A stretch of 64,000 nucleotides of DNA from Plantago ovata. Lineage: Eukaryota; Streptophyta; Magnoliopsida; Lamiales; Plantaginaceae. A program made the translations under genes and the position numbers. Positions 41,666 to 54,215 of this stretch are shown here, piece by piece. Every line of letters starts with the position of its first letter. The stretch's first letter is position 1. The DNA lies in NCBI GenBank assembly GCA_028274465.1, contig CM051457.1:14993097-15057096 (forward strand), read 5' to 3'. A model generated the notes under the pieces. The model did no database searches and was not told the DNA's origin. It saw only the letters and a program-made list of their open reading frames with translations.

Positions 41666-41850
41666 TCTTCTATTTCAAAAGCAATGTTAAGACAGTATTA
41701 GTCCAAAATTAAATTCGCCATCTTCTATTTCCAAAAGCAATGTAAGAAATTAGTCCAAAATTAAAATCGCAATATGCACACAAAACAAGGATATCATCTT
41801 CGTGAAATTAGTAAGCGCAAAATCATGAAATTAGTAAGCGCAAAATTGTT
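41666..41850. repeat. Two adjacent small tandem duplications
   Basis: A unit of about 54 bp beginning CATCTTCTATTTC and ending TTAGTCCAAAATTAAA is present twice (about 41666-41772). Downstream, GAAATTAGTAAGCGCAAAAT is present twice at about 41803-41846. Both look like recent slippage products. Confidence 0.7.
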
Positions 41851-42411
41851 AAGATCCTTTTTAATGGAAGTACAAGCAAACACTAGCAAATCGAAAAAAT
41901 AAAACCTTAAATTAAATTACCTCGATCATCCGAAGAATTAGAACTCGATATCTCAGTGTCACACTGTAACTGGGAGCTTCGTCAGAATACGAAAGTATGA
42001 GGCGGCGGTGGGGTGCATTGCCGACGGTTTTCCCATGCACCGTTGATTATTGCCGGTCAAGTAAAAATGAGAATAGAAGAGTTTGAATGTTTTTTTTCGA
42101 AAAGTAGAAGAGTTTGAATGTTAGGTGACTAGATTTAAGGCATAAATTCTTAAGGCCACATTTCAATGTTAATCAACAAAACTAAAAACAGAAAATTACA
42201 TAAGCTCTCCTTACAAAAACAATTATCTTCAAATTCTAGTGTGCTTAAATCTAATCAAGTTTCAAGTAGTCTCCAAAAATCTCGCTAAACTGGATCTAGA
42301 CTCCATTTTCTCGCTAAAATGAATTTTGATGGTGTTTTTTACATCAATTGTTAATTAATTACTAATTAATTATATTTAACTATTTTTTTACTAACTAATT
42401 AATATTTATAT

Positions 42412-42980
42412 ATAAAAAACTAATGAAACTAGCATTTTGTGTTCACTTATGATGCTAAAACTAATGAAATTAGCATTTGTGTTTGCCGAAACTAATGAAA
42501 CTAACATTTGTGTTGCTGAAACTAGTATTATTTTTGTTGAAATTAAACTAATGAAAATAGCATTTTTGTTGTTGAAGCTAATTAAATTAATATTTTAATA
42601 TGCTGAAACTAGCATTAATAGTTAGTTTCAACTAGTTTCAGCTCGTTTATGAAATTAGCTTTTATTTGAAACTAGATTTTGAAACTAGCTTTTTGTCTGA
42701 AACTAACTTATGAAACTAGCTTTTGTGTGCTGAAACTGTTTTATTTCAGTGAAAATAATAATTTATATTTTTATAATTTTAGTTTCCATATTTTTATTTT
42801 ATTTTGTTTAGCCGAAATAAGTTTTTAGAGTTAATTTAATTATTTTATAAAATTAACAACTACTTTCAACAGTTAATTTCAGGAAAAATTTAAAATTAAC
42901 CGTTAATTTCAACTAATTCCAGTCATTTTTAGCCAATTTCAATTTTCAACTAGTTTCAATCATTTTTAGCTAATTTCAGT
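42412..42980. repeat. Degenerate minisatellite of GAAACTAG-type motifs
   Basis: Variants of CTGAAACTAATGAAACTAG followed by CATTTTGTGTTG recur many times in one orientation over about 300 bp, then change to GTTTCAACTAG / TTTCAGT-type motifs in the other orientation. Unit length is irregular (about 30-50 bp). Confidence 0.65.
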
Positions 42981-43112
42981 TTTGGATGTCAAATTTGTTA
43001 TTAAATCCATCTGAGCGAGATTTCAAAATATAACAAAAAAATGAAATAGTGCAATTCTAACGGAACATTCGAAATGTCAAAATGGTACGAATGTTCTGGG
43101 AGAAAAATAGTA

Positions 43113-43403
43113 CTCCCTCCATTTTTAATTATAAGTAGTTTTAGGTGTTTTCACACATATTAAGGAAATGATTGATTTCCTTTATTTTATTCTTTCACTA
43201 ATTAATGTTATAAAATCTATGTAGCTTTTTTGTTTTAATAAGAAAGAGATAGAGAGAAAAATGAAATGATGCACCTTTAATACTACTAAAAGTAAGGAGA
43301 AAGTATATGAAAAAGAGTAAAATAATCTAATAAAATCTAAAACTACTTATATTTAAGGAAAAGTTCAAAATGCTAAAACTAATTATAAATAAAAACGGAA
43401 GGG
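43113..43403. mobile_element. Stowaway-like MITE
   Basis: TA followed by CTCCCTCCATTTTTAATTAT on the left matches the reverse complement of the right end (CCCTTCCGTTTTTATTTAT), with TA at both flanks (43111-43112 and 43404-43405). Length is 291 bp. ACTACTTAT-type subterminal inverted repeats continue inward. Confidence 0.8.
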
Positions 43404-43705
43404 TATACTATTTGAAATATAACACGATCCTTTAGACCTAAATGTTAAAACTTTGTTCTGGACTTCCGGGAGTAATTAATAAGTACTCGTAGAACGCATT
43501 CAATATGTGCATTCATTCGAGTCATGTCTATAAAGCAATTAAGTTGTATGATTGGAATTTAGTACTTTCAACCGAGTACTAAAATCTGGCAACAACTATT
43601 TACATACATACATGCCCCACTCCAGGTTTAAACTGCGCCACATTCACATTGTCAAGTGTCCACATTCAACAGTCACATCCATGCAAATTATAAAAATTAA
43701 AAATA

Positions 43706-43937
43706 TTTCCTCCATCTACAATCAATATTCCAATTTCATTTGGGTAACTTTTTATATTATCCTATTTGATATCATATTACTTTTAAATTATATTGTAAAT
43801 TATATTGAAATTAACAAAATTATATTATAAAAATACAATCATTATATTTTCACAATATAACATTTTAAAATAACATCATGTCAAATCAGACAAAAAAATA
43901 ATTAATAAAATAAAATGAAAACATTCTATGGAGGAAG
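43706..43937. mobile_element. Second, more degraded Stowaway-like MITE
   Basis: The left end TTTCCTCCAT and right end ATGGAGGAAG are inverted, with TA on each side. Length is 232 bp and the interior is very AT-rich. Confidence 0.6.
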
Positions 43938-44108
43938 TAATTAAAAAAAATATTATCATTAATAAAACTGAAATATATTTATTATGATTCGCTAGCTAAA
44001 GTTTGAACAAAAGTCATCAAAACATGATTCACAATTTCAACATAATGAAACCTATCCTGGGATTCGCAAAATATCAAAAATGCCCTCGCTCCCTCCATAG
44101 ATCCCCTC

Positions 44109-46633
44109 CTAACCTTGCCAAGAGTCTTGTTGACTCCTATTCATCAAAGTGAGAATATCGGTCTGTGACAATCCCAAGAAGTCCCTAGTTGTCATCATGC
44201 CACCATGATCATTTCCCCCAAGGGCTGCATGGTAATTTCCGTTCCCCTCATTAACAATATTATTATTATTATCATTACCACTCATAATCCCATGATTAAA
44301 AGTACTCATGTCCTCAAATCCTCCTCCTTTAGTACCATTACTACTACTCATCATCATCATGTCATGAAACAGCATAGATGTGGATGATGAGTTATTTGGA
44401 GAGTTGATACTGCCACCTGTCTGTGTACCAACACCAACTGTCACAGCACCAGCTTTATAACAAGAAGAACCCACAAACTGGTCACGTGAGGACAAGTTCA
44501 CCTGCTCACCCATCACGTGACCCATAAAAACACCAGGCGTTGACCCACCTTGACCACCCTCACAGTCACTGCTGCTCTTAGCACCCATCTGTGCTGCCTT
44601 CTGGAGCAGAGCTGTGGCTGAGATGTGGGGTGAGAGGGGTGGGTGGTTGTAGTGGGGTAAATTTGGAATTTTGCTGCTGCCATTAGGGTTAGGGTTTGGG
44701 AAATGGAATTCTTGGTAGAGTGAGGGTTGTTGTGGGCCGGGCCCAATTATCCAGGGTGGGATGTGGTCTGTTGACCTGACTAGGGTGGTGAAGCTTTGTT
44801 GCTCTTTTTTAACTTGGAAATGGTTGTTGAATTGGACTGGATTTTGAGTAATACTAGTAGTAGTATTGGGAGTAGGTAGTGATGATCTTGCAGTCTCTTC
44901 AGCTAAGGCATCACAGAAAGCTCTATGGGTGATGAAACTGTCTCTCCTGTGTATTTAAATTAAATTAAATCATCAACAGCAGAATTAATTAATTTAACTA
45001 TGATAATTAGATTTAAATAAATAATTAATTAATGATTAATTATTGTATTATTGTAATAGGATGTTTGGCATGTAGTGGATTTATTTAAGGAAAAACATCA
45101 CTGTTAAGGTGTGGGTGCCTGTTTTTCTGTCTAGAGTGAGTGGATGGAGAACTTCATTTGACAGTGATGTGGGAATTTTTTTTTAAATGTGAGTGACTAG
45201 TGAATAGTATAGTGGTTTTTTATTTTAAAAAATAAATAAATTTAACAAACAAGCTTGTCCTAATCAACCCTCTCTCTCACTAACCCTATGTTTGAAATTT
45301 AAAACCCTTGCCTACCAGTACTCTTCAACATTAGACTCCGAAAAATTTACCGGACTGGAAATAGTAGAATTAACTCAGAAAATTTACTACACACAAGGTA
45401 GTAGAATTCACTCGAACGGGGACACTTAAAATCATGAATTAATGAATTATGGGAGCCAAACAAGTGTAGAATTCATTACAAATAAGACTACCAAAAAGAG
45501 ACTCAATTATTTGATGACAAAGGTAGAAAAAAACACTGTACTTGATGAAAATTCCACTTTTTGAAAATGTATAGGCAAACCCGTGATGCATTATGTGTAG
45601 TAGACTTGTAGTACAGTGTTGCTGGAAAATCAAGTTTTGTATTTATTTATTTTTTTCTTCATAAAATCAAGAAATGTGCTCTAGCAATAGCTAATCACAC
45701 TAGTACTAGCTCAGAGACATGTCTTATGTGATGTCTAGCATTTTTCTTGGTATTCACATTCTTGAACAAAGAGAGAATCTAACAATCAGAAACTAGAATA
45801 CAAATGAAACAATCAATAGATAACCTTTTTCTAGCTAAACCATAAACAAATTCATCATCCTAGCTCATTGCTAGCTTGTGCTTCATTTTAAGCAAACACA
45901 CAGTCAGTCATGTATAGTACTAGTAGTATTAAGTTTAAAGAGTTTGAAGGAAGGGCAATAATACCTAGAGAAAACGGTACCACAATCACATCTGTATTCT
46001 TTGGTGCCACAAGTCTTGGAATGAGCTTTCCAATCTGACTGAACAGCATACTTCTTTGAGCACTTGTCACATTTCCACTTCTTCTCACCATGTTTCCTGC
46101 AAAAGTGTTTCTTTATCCCTGTAAGGTCACCCAGAGCCCTTGATGGATCATTGTGCACACACCCAACTTCTGGGCACACATAAACTTTCTTCCTTATCAC
46201 CTCAGTCTTTGATCTCTGCTTCAGCTTCCATGGCAGGTTGTGACCTCTTCTGTGAAGCTGGAGGTTCTGGTCTCTCTGGAACCCCTTGTTGCAGATTTCG
46301 CATACGAATCGGTTCGTCGCCATTAGAGTCCTTGGTGACAAAGCTATCACTTCTGATTCTGGGTCTGCATAAACACACACACAAAAAAAATCATTAACTT
46401 TCAAGGAGTCTGAAAAAGAAAAGAAAAGGGAAAATATAAATCAAGAAAATGAATAAATTACCTGGATGGCCTGGTTGGTTTCTCTTTTTCTTGACAGGTT
46501 GGGTTTGAGGTAAAGGCTGAAAAGGGTACATGTTGGTGCTACCACCAGAGGCAGAAGCAGTGGCTTGCTCACCAGAAGCAGAAGTGAGATTTGACATGTT
46601 TTCTTGATCAACTAAAGATGAGCTTTTTATCAT
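44109..46633 (-). CDS. INDETERMINATE-domain (IDD) C2H2 transcription factor
   Basis: Three exons (46462-46633, 45965-46364, 44109-44946) encode 469 aa, or 457 if translation starts at the family-like [11 protein letters not shown] (46597). The ID domain has [16 protein letters not shown] (nuclear signal and linker), then fingers with [59 protein letters not shown] and [20 protein letters not shown]. This matches the conserved arrangement of two C2H2 and two C2HC fingers. C-terminal conserved peptides [10 protein letters not shown] and TRDFLGL are both present. The start and C-terminal motifs suggest the IDD7/IDD11/IDD2 group. IDD proteins bind DNA and partner GRAS proteins (SCR, SHR, DELLA) in root patterning and gibberellin or carbon signalling. 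The third exon is rich in Asn and Met homopolymers. No defect is seen. Confidence 0.95.
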
Positions 46634-47986
46634 ATTTCAAGATTGCTTTTCTATATGTCAATGAAAATCAGCAGAAGTAGAGTATTTTTGTGTTTTAAAA
46701 TAAGAGGCCTTTTTTAGGTAGCTAGCTAGAAATTGAACAAGGGTGGTTGCATCATGGGAAGAGGTGATGAAGCCATAGATCTTTAACTTTATCTCAACAA
46801 TAAGACAAAAGAGCTTTGAGATCTAAAGACAAAACACAGAAACTGAACTGGAAAGAAGAGAAAGAAAAGCTAAAAGTAGGTGCAAAGATGGACAAAAGGA
46901 GTTAGAAGAAGAATATGGTGAAAGTGGCAATCAAGACACCTTAATTCTTCTTCATTTTATGGCTTTCTTCTTGGCTTCAACCCAACAGACACAACCACAA
47001 CCACATACATACAGACAGATACTATAATATACTTTTAGTACTTGAAAAACACCAAAATCAATAGTTAACATTCGACTGATTCACTTGCTAAAACCAAGAA
47101 AATCCAATAGTTTACCATGCATGTAAGAACAAGAAGCAAGAGCTTCTTTCATTTTCTTCTTTTTTTTTCTTTTTTTAGAGAGAGAGAGAAAGGAAGTGTG
47201 GATGGGAAAGAAAAGGCAGAGAGAAATACTGCAGCTTGCAGCACACTTATCAAAAGATAGATAAAAAAAGAAAATTATAAAAAAATATATCAAGAAAAGA
47301 GAGAGAGATCATAAGGCCTATACGGCTATACTCTGACGTGCACTTTCTGTCTTTACCTTTGTTCTTTCTGTGCTTAATTCATATCTAAAAAACCCATAAA
47401 AATCTATAATCTTTACTTATTTCACTTGATGATCATGATTCATGAATGAATTGCAATCTTGATTTACAATGAACAGACATATATACTCAGGTAAATTAAT
47501 TAGTTCTAAGAATTTCAAAATTTGCAATAATATGGTCATATATAAGTTGGAATTTTGATATTATAACGAACAGTACACTATCATCCAATTTGAAAGTATG
47601 TTTGATTCAATTCAGCTTAGTTCGCAGATCAAGTTTATTCGGTTCAGAGTCTTTTAGCCGAATCAAAGTGAGCTGAAGTAGTCTATCGGAGATGATTTTT
47701 ATTTTCATGATTAATATAAATTATAGTTTCTTATCAAACACTTGCACCATTGCGCACCAACTTTCCATTCTATGAATAGTAAAGTGACTGGGAAAGAGCC
47801 ACCATGTTAGAAAGTGTGTGTTAGATTTGTATATGATTTGTCCATATATAATGAAAAAATGTATACAGTAACATTGTTATTATTAGGGTTATTATTACTA
47901 TATATATAGATCCCATGTACGCAATATCATCAGGTAGATTTACATATATTTAAGTTTAAAATATCATAATAATGTTTTGGTCCTTA

Positions 47987-49489
47987 GTGCATGTTTGGTA
48001 TGAGGTATTTGGGAAGGATTTGGAGTGTTTTTTGTTCAAATCTCTCAAAATACCTTATTTGGTAACGGTGTCTTCGGCCCGTTGGGCCAGGGATTTCACA
48101 AATCCCTCAATCTGAGGGCTCTTGTATTTTTATGGATTTGAAATACCTAGTTGAAGTAGGTATTTGTGAAATCTCTCAAATGAAAATTTCATGTCCAAAT
48201 CGAAATTACTTCTCTGCCCTTTTCATTAGTAAACAATCACGAGAAAAGCACAAACGTACAACATACAACATGTCGCATGTTCACACAGGAAAGCGACGAC
48301 ACCCTTTATCTTAAAACGGTCATAACGTGAAAAATAAAAATGTAAAAAATAAATAAAAATCACCAACGACTTTAATTTTTCTAGATCTATAAATAGATAC
48401 TCCATATCCGACTCCTAATTCTCTCTTAATTAAACTTTAAAAAATCTAAAATATATTTTATATCAATATTACAATTTATGTCATCATTATTTTTTATTTA
48501 ATAATAAAATATTTAAAATATTACACCATTTAAACATATGCCCCTGTTGCTTCGTTATGTCTGAATTTTGTGTGCTCTACCAAAATATTTTAATAGGCTA
48601 AATACTTGTTATAATATTTCTAGTATTTCTGGTGGTTATGTTTCACCTGGATAAGTACTAATCATGCTACTATTATGGTGCCATTTCCGCTTCTGAACCA
48701 TACTCAAGTCATTCCGTTCCACTTCTTAACCATGTTGTCCCATTCTATGTTTTGTGGTCTGATAAGTATTTGAACTCATGTGGCTTTTGATTGATTATTG
48801 TTTATGTAGAACTAATGTGTGGAACAAAAACTTCTGGTTATGTTTCTATGTTTTGTGGGTTGTTTAGTACACTAATACTCTAATATGTTGTTTGCATACA
48901 TCATTGGTAGCGGTGATTATGATTCATGTGGATAATTATTGTTCAAGTACTTCTAATAACAACTATGTTTTAACATGGGTTTTATCACTAATATAATGAT
49001 TGTGATTTCAAATTTTAATTTTAAAGTTGTTACATATACTACCAGTTAGAATTATTATATATAATCTATATTCATGTTAAATTGGTTCCAAGTTATTGCA
49101 TCATATATTAAACATAACCTTCAAAACAAATCCAACATACACAGATTGGAGGGAAAATTCAAAAGTTAATTGACCAATATGCCCTCCCTTTGGAGAACAA
49201 ATAATTTCAACCAAAAGGGTATTGTTGTACATCTAATTAGGTAGTTATAACTACCTAGCACAACTTACGAAATCCCTCGCACGGAGTCCGAAATACATCA
49301 CAAATCCCTCGTCAACCAAACGAGGTATTTCATTTCAAATCCCTCAAAATCTCTATTTGTAGAATATCAACCAAATAACAATTGGAGGGATTTGGTACAC
49401 CCAAATATCTCCTCTAGCCCAAATAAGAGTATGAGCTGAAATCTCTCCCCCAAATCTCCAAATTGGTCATTTTGGAACCAAACATGCAG
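47987..49489. mobile_element. PIF/Harbinger-like non-autonomous element, about 1.5 kb
   Basis: The ends are inverted: left GTGCATGTTTGGT, right (reverse-complemented) CTGCATGTTTGGT. They are flanked by the 3-bp TTA target duplication typical of this superfamily (47984-47986 and 49490-49492). Subterminal AAATCCCTC / GAGGGATTT motifs recur at both ends. No transposase frame is visible, so movement would need an autonomous helper. Confidence 0.8.
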
Positions 49490-49872
49490 TTATTGTTTTA
49501 GATATTACGTTAAAGTATAAACTTTAACTTGTTCATAAATTATATTTATGATGAATGACAAAAGTAAACCACTTGGATAATGTCACATGAAAAAAGTCAA
49601 ACTGGATAATTTATAGCGGGACATAGGATAGGGATTACTTTTAATATTAATAGGAGTATAATGTAATGGGATTATGGGAATAGTACACTTCTTTCAGCTT
49701 TTTTGCTCCTATTTTTACAGTATGCATGATTGAACCATTGATTAGTGCCAGTAGAACTGTAGAAGTAGTATCTATACTAGTAATCGATCCGTATCCCTAT
49801 TTTGGTCGAGTATTAGAGATATTGACCCAATTGTCTCTTTGTAAGCCGAAAGTTCAATTACTACTCACTTGA

Positions 49873-50180
49873 CATATCTCAACAAGCTAGTTCACCCGTC
49901 TTAACTAACTAGAGGTGTTTACACTGTCGTTACTAATGGATTCTTGATATAATTGCTAGTGATTATGACATGCGAGACGATAAGAGTGGTTACGATTTAC
50001 TTCACTCATAACGGTCTAGAGGTAGTGTCGAACTTGTTGGGATATATCACTTGTTGGTTTGTAGTTGTTCTTTCGGTTTTGGTTGAGGCCACGAAGGTAC
50101 AAGTCTTGTGTACTCTTCGGTGATATTTGATATGTGAAGTCAATAAAAATTTTGACGTTTCAGAAAAAAAAAAAAAAAAA
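49873..50180 (+). mobile_element. Short poly(A) retroelement (truncated LINE or SINE)
   Basis: The element ends ATTTTGACGTTTCAG plus a long A run. It is flanked by a 17-bp duplication with one mismatch, AATTACTACTCACTTGA at 49856-49872 and AATTACTACCCACTTGA at 50181-50197. The tail resembles that ending near 1884, with a shared TTTTGGTTGAGG stretch upstream. No clear A/B boxes were seen. Confidence 0.75.
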
Positions 50181-51671
50181 AATTACTACCCACTTGATTA
50201 ATTGATTTCGGGATTTTTGAGGGAGTCATCACTTATCACTGTATTCGAGTTTCTCTAGAATGTGCAGATATATATATGTCATTCACTCTTACGGTTTTAG
50301 TTAGAGTTCAATTGTCAGTTAAAAGAAAACAATAATAAAAATAAAAATTTGACCGTTTGAAAAAAAAGTATGGGAGTAATAACACATGAATGTCAATTTG
50401 AAAATGTGTCCCCCTTCCCAACATTTTTTTTTCTCATACTATTTGTATCGAAGTTTACTTTCGTTAATAAAATTCTTTTTACCACTTTAAGAAAAGGGAA
50501 AAAAAATTACATTGCCAAATATTGGAAAATTTAGTCCAAATGTCAATCCTAGTTAGTCAGACTTAACAAATCAAAGTGGCGCTGTAGAGCGAATACACCT
50601 CCATAAGTCCACATCAATTTTGATCTGAAACCCAATCCGAAATAATCAGAATTAACTAATTTGACCCGAAATCACCCGAATAAATATGATCCAAAGTTTA
50701 CCCGATCTAAATTATCCGAACCCAAAAGTATAAACTTTTAAAAAGTAATAATGAAATCTAATTATTTATTTTAATTATCCAATATATATATCGTTAATGA
50801 ATGCTAAGGGTTAGAATCACATGATGAGGTCGATCTGCATGCAAACAATTAATGCGCGCATCGTGATTTGATCACTAGATTAATTTGCAATTACGATCGA
50901 GAGAATATGAGCTCTGGTCAAGAAAGTATAACGGTATGTCATCATTGCCGGGAAACATGCACAACATGATCAATTAAACTAAAATCATGCATGTATTATT
51001 ACAGTTTAATTTAATTAAACTTGTTAATAAGACTTAATTAATTAAGACCGCCGATCGTCATGATGTATGTACGTATAGTGTATACCATGCAATAGGAGAT
51101 CGAGGAGTTGGAAAGTTGGTACTACTAATTAGCTAATCATGTATTTAGCCACATTTGAAGCTGATGATTTCCTTAGTAACTTAATGGGTCAAGTGACTCG
51201 ACTGGAATATATTTAGTGATATATAAGATCGAACCAACAACTACATTACATATACTATATTATATTAATGAATTATTAAAGAATGAGGAAAAACATATGT
51301 CTACTTGATGAGAAAGAAATGACGTTGAAGTGTTGAACTTGAAGGATATATTGAGAGATTCATCGTAATTAAAACTAATTGGTGATGTACGTAAGTAATC
51401 ACATACATACATCTTACGTGCAGCAGCGCTGCAACTCAGTCACACCCATTTGAAATGGACCGTATCAATTCAAATGCAACCCATTTCAAATACAAATAAA
51501 CACATTATATTTTTCTCAAAAAAAAAAAAAAACACATTATATGAGATCACCCGTTTGGATTTTCTAAATGCAGCTCGTGGGCTCCAGACCTTCAGTCGGT
51601 GACTACTTTGGCTTGAGTTTGGCGCCAAATGTTCTCTTGGCTTGGACCATGGAGTCATTATGTAAGTACCA

Positions 51672-51706
51672 ACCCCCCCCCCCCCCCCCACACACACAGA
51701 CACACC
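51672..51706. repeat. Poly-C and CA microsatellite
   Basis: A run of about 17 C is followed by ACACACACAGACACACCC. It is a simple sequence repeat, and the exact count may be affected by sequencing. Confidence 0.9.
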
Positions 51707-52184
51707 CAAGCATTTCTTTTCTCGCTTCAACCATATGAGATCACCTAACAAACCGTTCGCAATGAATTGGCATGTCAACTTTTTTCACAAATGAATTCGA
51801 TCGTATTGGTTAACAACACGTATGAATAATTTCAAAGTGGATGACTAGCTAGAGTGAACCTAACTTGTGTGGTTTTTACATGGAGTATTATGATTATAGA
51901 ATGAAGATGATATTTGAAAAAAATTTAAATTGAATTAATTTGAACTTATTTTAAAGATTTTTTACTGAATTAAACTCTTAAACTTATTTATAATATAAAA
52001 TTGAAATAACTCACTAAATTTGAATTAATATGCATTTATGATTTTAAATTGAATTGAACTCATCTTAAGTTAAAAGATTATTTTTCAAATGATCAAGTCG
52101 TGTTCACAAAGAGGCAAACTATATTGCCAATCAGCTTTCAAGGGAAGGGAGAAAAATAAATTAATTCATTTGAATTTCTTAGAA

Positions 52185-52196
52185 ATATATATATAG
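52185..52196 (+). promoter_or_regulatory. TATA box of the FHA-domain gene
   Basis: The stretch ATATATATATAG lies about 72 bp before the start codon at 52268, leaving room for a short leader of about 40 nt. Confidence 0.55.
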
Positions 52197-52267
52197 AGCT
52201 GCGTATTTCTTCTTCTTTAGAGAAAATAAAAACAAATCAAAAGCAAATATTCTTCTTCTGTATTTCA

Positions 52268-53487
52268 ATGGAGATTGTAAACCCAGATGGATCAACAACC
52301 AAACTCGAACCAGCTCAAACAACGGAACTCGGAAGAGGCCAAGGTCTCCTCAATTCCTCCGACAAAACAGTTTCTCGCCGCCACATCTCCTTCTTCTTTC
52401 CTCCACCGACCGACGAAAACCATGAGCCTCGAATCCAATTTGAAGTTCTGGGAAGAAACCCTATATTCATCAGCAATAATAATGAAGTCAAAATGTTCCG
52501 GAGGTTCGAAAGAGGCCAAGTTGGCGACGGTGACGTGTTCTGTGTCTCCGCAAAGGATCCCGTTTGGTACACTTTCAGGAAACCTGAAAATCGCACACAA
52601 GGTGTTCGACGAAATGACTTGGCGGGAAAATTGGATTCTGATGTTGGGTTTAGTGGTGCTTATGATTTCGGGGAAGACGAAGGTGTCGATATTGCTGATA
52701 TTGATCCTGTTAAAGGTTAAGTTCTTTTCGTTTATTTGCATTCTTTTTTTGCTCATTTTTAACAAGTTCATAGTGAATTCTTGTAGTTTAGAACTTTGTG
52801 TCTGAATTAAAGGATTCATTTTTGTACAAATTAGCTGAGGATGAATTTATTTGCAAAGAATGTGTCCATTTTTGGTGGAAGCTGTTGATTACTGACTTGG
52901 AGTGTCTAGGTCATGATTGTTTTGATTGATTAAGGGAATCTTTTACTGATTGGAAGTAGTGATTCATTGCAGAGTTTGGGTTTGTGGTTGTGGGGCATGA
53001 GTTCGATTCCTACCCGAAGAGCATGATTATTGATTTCAAGAATTGGGAATGGTTTCTTGAGGAAACAGGGAAAGGGAAAGACAGTGATGATGATGATTCG
53101 AGACGGAAACATAGAAGGAAGAGGAAGAAAGGTGTAGAGAATGATGATGATGATGAGGAATGGACTGGGGAGAGTGAAGATGACAAGGAGTTGATTAACA
53201 AAGCAAAAAAGGCTCCAAGGCCGAAATATTCAACAAGGTCCAAGGATCATGGCAAGCCTACAAAAGATGATAGAAAGAATAAAGGAGGTACAGGAAAAGG
53301 GAAGAGTAGCAATATGGATGAGGATGAAGAGGGTGATGAAGATGAGGATGAAGGAGACGAAACGTTAGGAGGGTTCATAGTTGGTGATGAAAATTTGGAA
53401 GAGGATGAAGAAGTTGATGAAACGGAAGATGAGAAGGAAGAGGAAGAAGAAGAAGAAATAGATGATGACTTTGATGAAGATGAATGA
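52268..53487 (+). CDS. FHA-domain protein with acidic/basic C-terminal tail
   Basis: Two exons (52268-52715 and 52973-53487, phase 1 junction) encode 320 aa. The N-terminal FHA domain shows the phosphopeptide-binding residues: LGRG near residues 21-24, SRRH at 36-39 and an Asn-rich turn (ISNNNE) near 70. FHA domains bind phosphothreonine. The second half has a basic nuclear-type stretch (RRKHRRKRKKG) among long Asp/Glu runs and ends DDDFDEDE. This layout suggests a nuclear chromatin, DNA-repair or RNA-processing scaffold, but I cannot assign a precise partner. I recall similar proteins in Arabidopsis annotated only as SMAD/FHA-domain proteins. The start has a TATA box 72 bp upstream. It is convergent with the receptor kinase at 54216. 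Confidence 0.88.
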
Positions 53488-54215
53488 CTATTGAGATAAA
53501 ATCAAGTACGTTTTATGTGCAAGATATCTGTCCAATTTTAATTGCGATATCTTTTCGTGTTTTCAGAACTCTATACCACACCGTTTCAAATTTGAGGAAA
53601 AAAAGGGTTATTGTGTGGAGTCATTAAGAACACAAATGAGTCCTGCTCAACAAAATTAACACATGGGATACATTCCAAGTTACATATAATAGGTGGGATC
53701 ATGGGACCTTTTATGCATTTCTTCACACATTATATAAAGTTTCTAAAAAACTGTTCCAAAATCAAACGTAAAGAATCTTAAAAAATAGAGGGACTACACT
53801 ACTGAAACCTATTTGTGTCTTGTAGTTGATAATATAACCTAGTTTGACTTTTGTTTGCTTTTTTTTTTGGCCTATATGTGACTGAGATGTTATCGTTTAC
53901 TTGGGTTTCAAGTATGAAACTTGGTTTCCTTGATCTATGCACTAAGTTTATCTAATCAATGTATATTTGCTAAGCTTATTATCTAACATAATTTGAAACT
54001 TTTGGATTTACAAAAGTTACTCAACCACAACCACCTGTAAAGAAAATCACCGGAAGTGATCAAGCAATATGACTGATTACCAAATCACGATATAACTTCC
54101 ATAACTTATGGACAACTAAATATTACAGAATCATCTTTTTACTGTTCATAATTCTTCATGTAGTTTCAGTTTACATGCTGCCTCAAACACAGTTTATTAT
54201 TCTAGCATTAAAATA
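53488..54215. other. Convergent 3' spacer (FHA gene / receptor kinase)
   Basis: The interval contains the two 3' UTRs. I see no additional gene, repeat or splice signal of note. Confidence 0.6.

Larger units (their letters stand above)
37687..44108. other. Transposon-rich intergenic spacer
   Basis: These 6.4 kb contain the MPK3 promoter, a TA microsatellite (about 37965-37998), a cluster of alternating inverted motifs (39604-39774), a hAT MITE (39901-40478), a small GC-rich frame (40593-40874), a SINE (41015-41166), several small tandem duplications (41.25-41.85 kb), a degenerate minisatellite (42.4-43.0 kb) and two Stowaway-like MITEs (43113-43403 and 43706-43937). The minus-strand frame at 41423-41614 resembles no known protein, so I do not call it a gene. 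Confidence 0.6.
46634..52267. other. Intergenic spacer with Harbinger-like element and retroelement
   Basis: The first 700 bp hold the probable IDD leader and promoter (purine-rich, about 46.8-47.3 kb). Further right are a 1.5 kb PIF/Harbinger-like element (47987-49489), a poly(A) retroelement with target duplication (49873-50180) and a C17/CA microsatellite (about 51672-51706). A CCGAA-rich stretch at 50.6-50.75 kb resembles degraded transposon sequence. The final 70 bp contain the TATA box of the FHA gene. No other gene is supported. Confidence 0.55.

Noticed and set aside
44480..44525. Two CACGTGA G-box motifs
   Set aside because: They lie inside the IDD coding exon and are explained by codons; no promoter is expected there.
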